Shown here piece after piece: positions 32,231-43,794 of a stretch of DNA of 64,000 nt. Each line of letters opens with the position of its first letter. The stretch's first letter is position 1. The translations under genes were made by a program, and so were the position numbers. Origin of the DNA: Irpex lacteus (taxonomy: Eukaryota > Basidiomycota > Agaricomycetes > Polyporales > Irpicaceae); NCBI GenBank assembly GCA_001986395.2, contig MQVO02000021.1, positions 372,001 through 436,000 on the forward strand, in the 5' to 3' direction. Under the pieces are notes generated by a model that was given only the letters and a program-made list of their open reading frames with translations, was not told the DNA's origin and made no database searches.

Positions 32231-34336
32231 TCAGCCCACTTGAAAACGAGTCAGCATAAATGTATCGCAGACGGGACACTTTAGGTCCCTGGAGAGTTGG
32301 TCCATAATGCAGCTACAAAAATAAGGCTATCAATACGAGAGCTATGCGAGTTATAGGGAGGGAACTCACTGGTGACAGAATAAATGACCGCAACTGGTAA
32401 TTATGAGCTGACTAGTCTTGACAGAGCACACCCGACAAGTGAGGATGGGGTTTACTTTGGACACGGTCGAAACTATATAGTGTTAGAGTGAGCGCAGTAC
32501 TATGGCGAAGAGGTTCGGAAAGCAAACCATCGTCAGAAACCTTTATGTGCTCCTTTGCCCCCGCCTCCGGGTTACTACTCCGGATGCTCTCATCGACGGT
32601 ATGTGGCATAGCTCCATTAGAATTGAAGTCGAGAGGAGCTACTTCTGTATCTTCCGACGAATGTGGCAGCCGTTCAGAGATCTGACGAGAGGAGGACGGC
32701 GTGGAAACATCCGCAATGCTTAGGACGTCATAGAGCTCTGAAAGCATATCACAGTCGGAAAGCGACGATGCGACACTTTCGGAGTCGACTGGCGAGTCTA
32801 CCGTAACCTGGAGTTCTGAGTTGTCTGCGATTGCTGCCCCCGACAAAGATACAACTGCGTGCTCGGGCCATAAATCAGGCTCGTGCTCGGCAGTACCAGA
32901 ATTGGGCGCGGCACCAGCCGTAGAATATGTATCCGAACGAGGTTCGTTAGTGACGGTTCCTTGGGAGTGAGGACTATAATTCGATGCTTGAGGTTCTTCG
33001 AATGTGGTACGTGTAACCACACAGATAAAATCTATACCCTCGAAAAGGTTATCGATCTCGAGAAGAGCTTGGGAAGCTTCAAGGAGCTTGAGCTGTACGC
33101 GCTCAGAACCTTTACGTAGACGTCGCATCGCGCGAGGATCGTTGGCAGGGTCTGTCTTCAGCTCGTGCTTGTTCTTGAACTCATCTAAGAAGTAAGCAAT
33201 TAGTACGTCGATAAACGTTGGTGCCGGGATTGTGACACGGATCCCTTCGTCATGGGTAATATCTGCTGCGACGGTACTAGACGTAGGATGAGTTTAATCA
33301 TGGGGACTATTGGTCGAATGGATTGACTCACGTAGTCGAGGGGTCATGCGTTTCCTTTGATAAACTCTGAACGAGGGTGTTCTGAGTTTTCTCTTCCGCG
33401 CGGCAAGCTTGATCTTTCGCGGGGGTAGTCGACAACTCTCCCATGGCGTCTTCTGCTGGTGTCGGAGGTATGAAGCGTTTCGAGGCGGGTAGGGTGGGTT
33501 GACATACGTGACCTTGACACTGGGACGGCGACAGAAATGGTAGACGGCATCGGTCACAAAAGTGAGATGGATGGGAGTATTGATAGTGCTATTGAGTGGC
33601 TCAGCACATGATTCTATTATGATGTAAACCAGTATACTACACTCACCGTCGGAATATGAAAGCAGGATACGTTGCATAACGGACATTTCGTTAGTATGTT
33701 GGTCACGTAGGTGTGCTGTGATGATGTTCAACGTCAGATGTGGTTAGGTATACACACAATGTACCAACCTCTGTAGTGGCGTCGGAAAAGCGTTCCTCGC
33801 GGAGGTTATGCACATGGGGCATGGGTTTACTGGAGCTGAAGAACGCGTTTTTCGTTGGCTGAGACGTTACGTTGCATGTTAGCGAACGTTTTACGCACGA
33901 AAACGAATCACAAGACGGCTGCGGAACCTGCGTCGTAGTTGCCGGTGCTGGCAACACAGCTGGAGGCTGCACCAATATGAGCTACTGGCGGTGTCCAGGG
34001 ACTGCTAGTACTCACGATGACAACCGCAGCACTTATTACTGTAGCTGAATCTGGTCGCTGACGCAGTGGCTCAGCACCGATGATATGATGCACGAATCTG
34101 CAATGCTATCGGTGTATGGGCATCGAACGGTCAATTAGCATCCGCTCATAATTAGAGTAGAATGCAGGCGTGCTCACCTCGATTAACTCTAAACGGCCTG
34201 CCCAGCGATCATCGTCGCAGGATGGGTCAGGGCACAGCCAGCCATGCCCAGCAGTATTCATGTGATTTTTGCGTGATTTACTTTTCCCAAACATTTCATT
34301 GCAATGGGGACACTTCTTCTTTGTCTTGCTTGCCAT
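32231..34336 (-). CDS. C2H2 zinc-finger/RING protein D
   Basis: The start MASKTKKKCPHCNEMFGKSK (34336) gives an N-terminal C2H2 finger ending HMNTAGH, then CPDPSC. Middle exons are rich in Ser, Pro and Arg with scattered Cys/His. A long acidic linker includes SLSDCDMLSELYDVLSIADV. A 55-nt intron (GTTTGC...TATAG) restores the frame into VSTVSKVNPILTCRVCSVKT, then SQLIITSCGHLFCH. The phase-2 splice adds HCIMDQLSRDLKCPVC and FMLTRFQVG, ending at 32231-32233. All eight RING ligands are present. It is probably an E3 ubiquitin ligase. The middle exon structure was not resolved base by base. Confidence 0.7.
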
Positions 34337-34876
34337 GCCGGGTCAGGAAGGCCTTCACGAAAGTGGGCCTGAAGCAGTCCCCTTCTCCACAGATCGTGTT
34401 TATATACTCATTCCCAAGACCCACTTACCCGGCGGATCAGCGGCGGAGTCATACGACTCCAACTCTCAGTTGGGAAGTACTCATTCTATGTTAATATGCG
34501 CGTTACTTGAAATTGATTAACGACGTGAGGTGCATCAATTCGGTAGCTCTTGGTATTGTTGGCAGTTATGTATCAGTCTCGAATAATCACACTTATGAGC
34601 ACGCAGCACTTACCGTTATAAGAGCCCATCAACTACATCGATGGCCATACCGAGTAGCATTGTACGGTGTGAAAAGCGATCATAAAACCATGTTCTAGTG
34701 GTGGATGTATGTAGTAAAGTGAGCAAAAGTGTTCGGGTCAGATTGAGTTCATAGCAGATAGAGCGCTCTGGTAAACAGTCACAAATAACATGCGCTCGCT
34801 GGCGTCAGGTGCTGTATTCTACAGACATCTCAGCAATAATTATTGATCAGACTGAGAAGCACAATAGGGCAGACCC

Positions 34877-36289
34877 TCAGTCCATTTGAAGATGAACCAG
34901 CATAGTCGCCTGACAAACGGGGCACCGGAGATGTTTCGATAGTTCGCCGATTATGCAGCTAGAAAAAGGAGGTTGAACGCGAGTGCAAAAACAGTACGAA
35001 ACGAGCATGACTCGGACTCACTCATGGCAGAACAAATGACCACAAGTCGTGACTGTAGGCTGTTTCGCTCCGAGAGAGCACAGTCGACAGACGAGAGTGG
35101 GTCCTGTACTGGTTTTACTAGAGGCTGTGTAACGTTGGTGAGTATAATACTATTTTAATCGAGGCGAAAACGCGAATCGACGACGTACCATTGGATTCGG
35201 AAATTGGCATGCCTTCCTGCAGCTCGAGATTGTTACTCTGAAGGCGCGGTTCAGTACAAATTGGCCATGATATCATAAGTATCGAGTCAAGGAGAAACAG
35301 CGACACTAGAGTTTGTGCATCAAATATTGTCACTGACCTGAAGAGAGGTTGAGGGACCGGGTGAGCCAACCTCTGGACGGCTTAGGATCTTATCAAGCAC
35401 TGAAGTGCTGGAGGAGCTCGAATCCTGGCTCGGCCCTGCGTCGCACTCATCGTTCTGTAAAGATCATAGTACGCGAGTGTAAGCTACCATGCACTCATTC
35501 TGCAACAAACGTGCACTATCACCTTCATCTTTCGAGCCTTTTTCTGTTGGGGTTCGTCGGCCTCGTCGTCGACTTTAGCCCTCTTCACCGCTTTCCCTTT
35601 GTTATCCCGCTTCTTTCTGCCATCCGCATCCTCGTCTTCGTTAGGCTCCCTAAACCTGGCAGTTTCAGGTATGTCTTCATCCGCGACGTGTCCAACGTCC
35701 CATGCTTTACGGATTTTATCTCGGTCTTCTTCGCGAAGTTCCCCAAACCCGTCTATCTTGTCTGCCTCATCGAAGGACTTCTTCATATTCGATATAATCT
35801 TGCTTGTTACGCATCCCCAATGACGCCAGGAACTATAAGATTATCAATACCAAGTATTGCACTGTCGAAAGGAGCCGGGACAACATGTCCTACGACGTGG
35901 CGAACGACGCCAAGCACCACAGCATAATCGAAAGATGTACATACAATGACGTGTTCCCCCTAAAATCCACGAGCAACCCGAAGCGCAATGCGCCTTTCGG
36001 AATAGGTGTGCCTGTATTCGAGTAAGGACCAAGTGCATTGCCCACGAGTTTTCCAGTCAGTCGACGTGTCAAACATCCCATACACGAGCCGAGGCGTACC
36101 GTTGCATGGCTTAGAACCTGAGTGTGGGGAGAGAACCGAAAAGTCGCGGGTGTGTCAGTGTGAGCGTTGTAGCCGACCACGCCCTCGTTGGACGCTGCGC
36201 TCACACTCACCTTTGCATTTGGCACGGGCGCTGCTCGCGTACTCGAGAAGGTATCCGGATTTCTTGCTGGGGGCTTCGTCGTCAGACAT
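34877..36289 (-). CDS. PARP-type zinc finger fused to a C-terminal RING (protein E)
   Basis: The start MSDDEAPSKKSGYLLEYASS (36289) leads to ARAKCKG, then by phase-matched splices to SKPCNG, TPIPKGALRFGLLVDFRGNT and SFSWRHWGCVTSKIISNMKK. This is a complete PARP-type zinc finger (CKGxKPC...WRHWGC), the module that binds DNA breaks in PARP1 and DNA ligase III. It continues FDEADKIDGFGELREEDRDK and a Lys/Glu-rich, nuclear-signal-like stretch (KKRDNKGKAVKRAKVDDEAD). A linker follows (DSSSSSTSVLDKILSRPEVG, SNNLELQEGMPISESN). The last exons give CRLCSLGAKQPTVTTCGHLF, then CIIGELSKHLRCPVC and MLVHLQMD, with a stop at 34877-34879. Every junction keeps phase. It is a likely nuclear E3 ligase directed to damaged DNA; this role is inferred from domains only. 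Confidence 0.82.
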
Positions 36290-37246
36290 TTTGTGACGCG
36301 TCCTTCACAATTCGAATCGATAAAAAGGATCTAAAAGGAAGAGGGCGAGAGGGAGAAGAGCTCTGTTCCAGATGAGGAATACTGTGGGCTCAATGTATAC
36401 GTGAAATCTGCTTGTTCTCAGGCTCGCTTAAGCGTGATCTTCGCACATCGCTTTCATGTCCTAAATAAGCAAGATCTTTCGGCTCAATCAGTTGTGCCAG
36501 TTTGACTCTGAGTGAGCGAGGCGAGCCACGACGAGACGTAGCGTGAGGTGAGTATAGAAAATGTCATGTAATAGGAAAGCAGTGCGAGGAAGAGGGACAG
36601 TGTACAGTAGGATCGTGGACGAACTCAAACTAGAAGCAAGACAAATACCGGTTCTTCGGAGCCAGTTCGAATTACAGGCGCCAATACGCGGTTCGGTCCG
36701 GCTCCATCACATGTACAGTCCATCAAAGCCGAGCTGGACTGAGCTGGACTGCGGCTCACACTCGGCATTCAGAGTAGGCAGTGATAAAATTGTAGAGCAC
36801 TTCATTGTGTAGCAGAGAACTCAAGGTCTCATACACCTTACAGACAATTTTGCTTAGATTCGGCGATCGTCGATTGCGATGCACTCCGGGCCGATAGCCG
36901 CGGGTGTTGAGTAGCAGTCCATTGCCTTACCAGGAAGTCCCAGACTACTTCGCCTGCCCACATCCATGAACGCCGTTTCTTCCGCTCTTATGTCTCTGTC
37001 TGCAATATTTACCGTATCGCGGAACGTTCACAAACTCATATCGTGCGTGCAAGTTTTGAAAATTTGAGGCCCGCGAGTAACTCCTACAGAGGACCACTGG
37101 TGTTCAAGTATTCACGATGACAGCCTAGGGCATTATGCTAGGCCTATGCGACAATTCAATCTCGCCAAATGATAGTACTTAAGACACTATACTAACGATA
37201 CGCTGATAAGTATAACACAGCCTACTGCTGACAGACTCGATCAACC
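36290..37246. other. Intergenic region
   Basis: This lies between the zf-PARP/RING gene start and the end of zinc-finger gene F, both on the minus strand. It should hold the promoter of the former. Short frames only, with no motif seen. Confidence 0.5.
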
Positions 37247-39840
37247 TCAGTCGACAAAAAGGCGGACAAGCATGACAGTCCTGCAAACCGGGCACTGCAG
37301 GTTCTTCGAGATCTCGGCCACAATACAACTTCATAAAAGGCATCTGTAAGTACAAATTCGGGATAATTAAGCCACGAAGCTTACCTTCGACAGAACAGAT
37401 GACCGCACATCGTCACAGTCGGTTCAACAGGATTCTCATTGCACGCGCGACACTGGAACCGAGTAGGAGGAGCCTTCGCCGACTCCCGCGGAGGCGATTG
37501 ACTATGCAGACCCGACGATTCCTCAGAGTATCCCTGTGACGGCTCGTCACTGGCCGCTGTCGACGTTGTGGCAAGATCTGATAACAATCACACATGTATT
37601 AATATCACGATGATCGACATGGTGTTAATGAACACTCACCAGGTGCAGTCACTGTGGTTCTCGCCTGGCTCTGCGTCGTGCTGGCATCTTCTCTGTAGGT
37701 GACCGTGCTCTCTTCTGTTCGTGTCAAACTCACGGTAGTCGCGCTAGCTGACACGCCTGCGTCTGCCCCCACATGTATGACGCGTGGGTTTGGCACACCT
37801 TCGTCCGACAGAGCGGGCGTTGATGGCTGCCTTGGGCTTGCAGGGGCAAACGAGAACCTGGGAGGCATTTCCGGACTTTGTTCGGCTGAAGCAGAAGCAG
37901 CACTGTTCGGAGACTCGGTCCTTTTGCCCTGCATGCTCTGCGAGAGGGTGAACAGCAGACTATGTGCCGATCCAGGCGAGGCGACACTGGAACTCTCCGG
38001 CGCGGGCGAGTTGCCAGTTGGATGCCTGTAGGCAGTGTACAAAGACAGACGAGAAATCGCGCGGTTGGGAGATGGTACGCGTGCGGCGGAGTGGTACGAA
38101 GTCGAAGCTGTTGAGGCAGATCTAGAGGATAACGGGGACCCGGCGGTGGTTTGCTCTGTCTGAACAGCCTGTACAAGCACTGGACTTTCGCTTTCACTAG
38201 ATATCAAACGTGGAAGGTACATCAATTTTGAGTAAGGGACTGCGAATGAAAGACAATGCATACCTTCTCTGAGCCTCTGCTGGCTCTTGTGTCTGCCTTT
38301 GGGAGCTCTCAGGGCGAATATCCTGCTCCTCACTGGAGGCGCTATTGAGGCGGACATTCGTCCAAGGTTCTGGAGACGCCACAATCTTATCGAGTATAAC
38401 TGGCTTCACCTCAGGAGCAGTAAACACAGTCGGAGCGACCGGGGCAGATGTCGCTCGCATCAGCTTCGGTACCGAGGGTACGTACGCAGATGCGACTTGC
38501 ACAACCTACATATGTGTGCGACCTTCATGAGTGATCGGGGCTTAACAATCATACAACAGTATTGACTTACCGAGTCGCTAGATACGTCCGAATAATACTC
38601 CTCCTCCTCCTTGGACAGAGTCAATGGAATTGTGTGACCTGCACGAGGGACGATACGTTCTGGCTTAGTGGGAATACCTCTGTCAACGCCCTTTCCCTTG
38701 ACATCGTCCAAGGGCGACCCTGCCGACGACTCTGAATGAAAAGGGTCTTCGTCTTCATCCCACTCCGGTACAGTCGCCAGAGTTGTGACACGGTGACTTT
38801 CATTATTCTAAGGAGGAGAGACTGTTCAGAGTTGACTGAGGGCGTGATGACAACATCCATTACCTGCTCGTACTCCTCTGCACTTATAAAGTCGCGGTCC
38901 TCACATGCGAACCCGACTTCCGGGCTACTCGGTGCATGTTTCTCCTCAATATGCTGGCGTGCCACATCGAATCAGTCCAAGTTATTGACACCACTACGAT
39001 GGAATAGTTGTCACCAAATGAAACTCCAAATCACCTCTAAATCCCAGCCCACATGGGCTACACGTTGAGTGGGCGTCATGCTCCAAGTAGTGCGTCGAAA
39101 GCTCTCCGCCACTCTGGAAGGCCAGTCCGCACGTGTAGCAGCACAGCTCTGGGTGCACCGCAACGATATGCTACAAAAACATGGGTACATGCAGATGGGA
39201 GAATATCGAAAGATAATGCTGTACCTTCTTCACGTCCTCCTCGCTACTCTTCAACGCCGAGCAGACGGGGCAGCTCCACATAGGCCTCGGTGGAGGTGGG
39301 GGAGGCGGGGGAGTGACTGGCTTCGAACATTCCGCCTGGTGTTTCGCCCAATCCTCGAGGTATGCATACTTCTTGCATTTCTGACAATAGACCATCGGAT
39401 GCGCCGACTTTCTATGCTAAACCGTCCCGCGAAAACAGCCAAGGTTAACCTGACGAGCTGCTAGAGGACCATAGTTCGGTAGAACACACCTCTTCCAAAA
39501 CTGCATGATTCTCGAACCCCTTCCCACACTTCAGGCACTTGGGGTGCCACCTCGTTTCACCGCGTTCGTAATGGAACTGCAACTTCTGGGCGTCGCCATA
39601 GTCTGTCTTGCACGCCTTACACCACCCCTCGTCAACCGCCTGGCTGGGAGGAGTCACTACGACGGCCTGAGCACCACTCGGCGAAGGTTTGTAGGCGGGT
39701 GTGGCAGGGACACTCTTTGGCTGAAGTGCCGATACCTGCGCCTTTGTCCGATGAGTCTTGTTATCCCTAGCATGTTGCGCGTACGCAGCTTCATTCTTGA
39801 ACTGTTTACCATCGCATATACGACAGATGACTATCGCCAT
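37247..39840 (-). CDS. C2H2 zinc-finger/RING protein F
   Basis: The largest intact member of the array. The start MAIVICRICDGKQFKNEAAY (39840) opens a finger ending HARDNKTH. Further Cys/His units are WCKACKTDYGDAQKLQFHY with CLKCGKGFENH, YCQKCKKYAYLEDWAKH, WSCPVCSALKSSEED, CYTCGLAFQSGGELSTHYLE and CSPCGLGFR, then HIEEKH. A long Ser/Thr/Pro-rich linker of several exons follows. The RING begins CRACNENPVEPTVTMCGHLF and, across the phase-2 intron, continues SCIVAEISKNLQCPVC and MLVRLFVD, with a stop at 37247-37249. All RING ligands are present. It is probably an E3 ligase whose N-terminal fingers choose a nucleic acid or protein partner. Confidence 0.78.
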
Positions 39841-40353
39841 AGTCGACAACGCACGACCTGATGAGTATGTAGCAGGAGCAGAAGAAAGAAGTAATAAAGA
39901 GTTCATACCTCGAAGCTGTATTTGAGAGGAGAGACCGCGCGGCTACCACGAGGAGACCACCCTTCGTTGTCTGCATGGAATGCCGTGGCAGAGCACAAAG
40001 AAAGTCCACCACCTGATCGTTTGGATCTGAATGTGTGGAAAGTGAGTTTCCCTGTAATGAAGTTCGGGAAGTAACTGCGTATTTATGTTAGTGTTTAAGG
40101 CGCGCGTTCAACGCCCGTCGTTCGACCTTCGACATTCAACCATCCAGCCTTCGCGAGTGCTGTCCATAATAGTTACGGAACCATGAAGAGGGGATAATCC
40201 ATGAAGTGTGAATGAAAACTCCAGAATTACGAGTGCATACGCTATGCTACAGCTGTTATCTCTGGAACAAAGAACTAGCCCACTGGCAATTCTTCGTAAG
40301 CGGGGGACATATGAGGTGTATAGCAACTTACGACAATCCGACTCGTGTGAGTC
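39841..40353. other. Intergenic region upstream of gene F
   Basis: This should contain the gene F promoter and the 3' flank of the DUF4336 gene. No coding frame was recognised. Confidence 0.5.
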
Positions 40354-41643
40354 CTAATCCCAGAACCACTTAAAAACCTCTTCAAAAGCGGCTTTCCCAT
40401 CCTTCTCGACAACATCCTGAACGAAACCCGTCAGTACCGGTAGCGACTTCACGAAAGAGAGAGCCTCACCCCATGGCACGGGATAATCCGGTCGAAGTTC
40501 CACCCACGTACTACCTTAAGATCGCGTTTCATTGCTCTGCATCATGGTAAGCAACCATTTGTCAAGAAAAGGTAATCAGAAAATCATACTCTTTGTCCTT
40601 GGCCATCGCCCACGTCATCCGTTTGTGAAGTGCATGATGGGGATTCACACGGCTGCTAAGTAAAGGGATCGTGGCGGACTCCGTCGACTTGGAATACTGT
40701 TCAACGTCATACTTTAAGGAATGTACTAGGGTTGATGGTGATAGAGCACGTACTTGTTCCGTGGGAGGCAAGTTAAACATAAGATCAGCTTCCAGTAGGG
40801 TCCTGGAATCCTTGTGAAGGAAAGCGACCTCCTTGTTCTGATGTCCAGGAAAGTATCTATCGGAGATTAGGTATGCACCTCAAATCATAAGCTTCCAAAT
40901 ACATACTGGTGCTCAATCTAGCAGTATTATAAGTAAGTGAGCATAGACAACGAGAAGAAAACGTGCGCTTACTTCGTCTTCGAAGCCGTACTTTGTGCTC
41001 GGCTCGTCCTTTCCCCAAGCTTGCGAGAAGAAATAACATGTCATTTATAATTTCCACTGCTTCATGCCACATATACGCACCTCCGTCGAAATTTACATCA
41101 GGGGTACTCTGCTGAACCGTGCTGATGGCATCCTGCGGCGCAATGAGCTTTGCCTCGGGATACTGTTTCTTGAATTGTGCTTTACGCGACATTCTATCAG
41201 GTACGAGTTACGACACCATTCGTTGGACATACCAAGGAACATGCGATGCACGGCGTCGGCACCGACGATGTATCTTTCGCAAAGGTTGAAAACGATTTCC
41301 ATGCGAAGCAATTGATTGCTTACCTGACCGGCCCAAGCTCTTGCAGCTTACTTCTTGTCTCATCATCCAGCGGCGTTGAAGCGAGCACCCAAACTCCCCC
41401 AGTCTTCAACTTGATGGCGGTCGAGCGACCACCGATTGGAAACAGGCCAAATAGTGCAAACGGACTACGCAGGGATCAACGTAAGATGCTAATCTTGCAT
41501 TGAGGACGCAAATTATAGGGCATACCGAGAGAAGGTCCATACGTCTCGCGTAACCTGCCAATCTTCGTTAGAATACTGAAACAATGTTGATGTTTCCGCG
41601 TAAACATGCCCACCTCACGAATTACAGTCGAAGACTCAGACAT
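40354..41643 (-). CDS. DUF4336 family protein
   Basis: A fungal/bacterial family distantly resembling metallo-beta-lactamase-fold hydrolases; function unknown. The start MSESSTVIRE (41643) splices to VTRDVWTFSR, then PFALFGLFPIGGRSTAIKLK and TGGVWVLASTPLDDETRSKL. Further exons give YIVGADAVHRMFLG, FKKQYPEAKLIAPQDAIS, YFPGHQNKEVAFLHKDSRTL, LEADLMFNLPPTEQ and LHKRMTWAMAKDKE. The end is WNFDRIIPCHG and then DVVEKDGKAAFEEVFKWFWD, with a stop at 40354-40356. All segments are in family order and the length (about 260-280 residues) is normal, so it appears intact. Confidence 0.85.
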
Positions 41644-43794
41644 GATTCTGTGGTACGTCTTGGTGGTTGTTTTTCTTTTGTTTCAATGTCGTCGGGGGTC
41701 AAGAAAGAACAGAAGAAAGAGGACATGGCTATGGCGGGTCTGAAATATCCCAGGCAGTGGAGCTCGTTCCCAGCCGCTTTCGGATGAGTCGTTCCTCCTT
41801 GATGCGTAAGGCTCCCTTTGATGTCTTTGATGGACCGCGTGGGCAGCTTGCGATCGGTAATGATGGGTAAATTTGGCCCGGCTTGGCTCGAAAGCCCCGG
41901 CCATTTAGTATTTAACAAATTAGTTCACATGTGAGGCTGATCATGAAAAAAGACGTCGTACTTGGCTTATGGCCACGGGCGCTCCCCTCACTCTGAGCCG
42001 CGGCTTGTCGGCTTGGCCCGGCCGGCCTGGAGACAAAGCCAAAGCCTACGGTTGGCCCCTGGGCGCAGGTCAAGTTTGCCTCGGAGACGCTGGATTTGAG
42101 CGGTGTCAGGGGTGCGGATGGCACTCCGTTACTTTGATTCGTGACCGCTACGCACCGTCTGGTAGTTCTACCACCGTCGACTCGGCGACTCAGACATCGA
42201 GACGCAGGAACGGCTTCGCTGTTTTTTAACCTTGGTAAGTGGAACATGAACATGACCTCCTCGATGCGCTACTGTCTGACTATATTGGTTTCCAAGCCTG
42301 TCATATACAGATTGTAATCGAGTTTAGTAAGGACCCTGCTGATGTTGTTGTAAACATGCAGACCCGCCGTACGCGTGTATGTCCACTGTGACCGTGAAAT
42401 GGAGCTCTGAGGGATCCAGAATATAGTCAATTGAGGGTGGCCGTACCAAGGTTACCTACAGTCTGCCATCCTGATAGTAACAAGGCGCGACAGAGAGCAG
42501 AGCGCAATACAGTATCTGTAAGAGATTGAATATATATAACCGCTGTACTAGTGCAACTCGTACTCGTTCCGACCGCACACTTACATATAGCCTGTACAAA
42601 TCGGACAATTGCCTATTCAGGTAATATACAGTTATTAGCTCCGCCAATGACATAAAGCATAGCTCTTGAGTAGCTATCAGTGATCAATGAAAACCAATAA
42701 TTCATAGTACTGTACCCACATAGTTACGCGTACGCTGAGCAAGGCTGTTTAATATACCGTAGACGTATACTTAGTATTAAGTATGCAGATTCGAAGCTGA
42801 AAACTTGAGGCTACTCATGCCCCGCTCCATCGAACACGATTGAATCCGAACGCTAGATATACAAAAGCCCTAGATACACGCGTGAGACTGTTCAGACCAG
42901 CTTCACTCTACATGTAGTCGACTTAGCGTATGTGAGCCTGAGGACAGTCTGTCACATCGCTGACTTGTCTTGTTACATCACAGTCACACAAGGACCCCGG
43001 CAGGTGACGGCCGACCAACCTCATAGGCAAACTTGACCTGCGCCCAGGGGCCAACCGTAAAAGCCAAAAGCCAAACGGAGCCGTCCTGCAGGCTTGGTTT
43101 GGCCCGGCCTATATGAGCTTGGCTTGGCCGGCTTTTTGGCCTGAGGCCAAGCCGAGCACATCATTACTTCCGGCGCTATCAGACTGGATCAAAGACTTAC
43201 CGCGGAGCGACAATCCAAGATCGTCTAATACGTTGGCCGCGGTTTTTGAGAGAACTTGAACTGTGACGGTATTGCACTCAACAGCGACACGGGTAGGGAC
43301 ACAAGTCCCAACACAGGCACCCTTGGTAGCTCCAATGTTGACAGAGTCACCGCCTTATTTTCTAGAGTCACGGTTCATAACCTCATGTCCCATTAAAATG
43401 ACGGTGCAAAATCCTCTGCCATTCCCTACTAGTACAGATGTAATGTTTATGGAAGAGACCCCCTGTGTTACATGATTAGGTACAACCTTTTTGGCACCCA
43501 TATTACTTACTTTCCGTTATGCATTGTGATATGCCTTCATGTCACTCTTCGAAACCTGCAGGGTAAGTTCCTTTCCAAATTCCAGTCGCACGCTCTATTC
43601 ATTGCTGAACTTACAATACTTCCTTTCTTGCACAGGCATATCATGGTTTTTGGCATGCCGTGGTAAATATCATCTCATGACACAACACGAGGCAGAGCTG
43701 CTCTTCTTCAGCCGCCGACAACCCGGTGCATAAAGGCTTGTGCTCGCACCAGCACTTTCATCCTTCGTCTTCGCCTTCATCAGACAGATTTGAT
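41644..43794. other. Repeat-rich intergenic region
   Basis: About 2.1 kb without a convincing gene, between the DUF4336 gene and the first BTB gene, so it carries two divergent promoters. Its core is a pair of inverted arms (see 41871-43160) rich in GGCTTGGCC-type words. The last 300 bp before 43795 are pyrimidine-rich and promoter-like. Confidence 0.5.
41871..43160. repeat. Inverted-repeat (foldback-like) element
   Basis: A 35-bp sequence at 42047-42081 (TACGGTTGGCCCCTGGGCGC...) recurs exactly in reverse complement at 43025-43059. Outside each copy the sequence is dense in GGCTTGGC/GCCAAGCC words (41871-42046 and 43060-43160), which form weaker inverted arms. The interior shows no transposase frame. 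No target-site duplication was identified, so the element borders are approximate. Confidence 0.6.

Noticed and set aside
37699..38031. Plus-strand frame of 110 residues inside zinc-finger gene F
   Set aside because: It is antisense to the Ser/Thr-rich linker of gene F, which has phase-consistent exons and ends in an intact RING.
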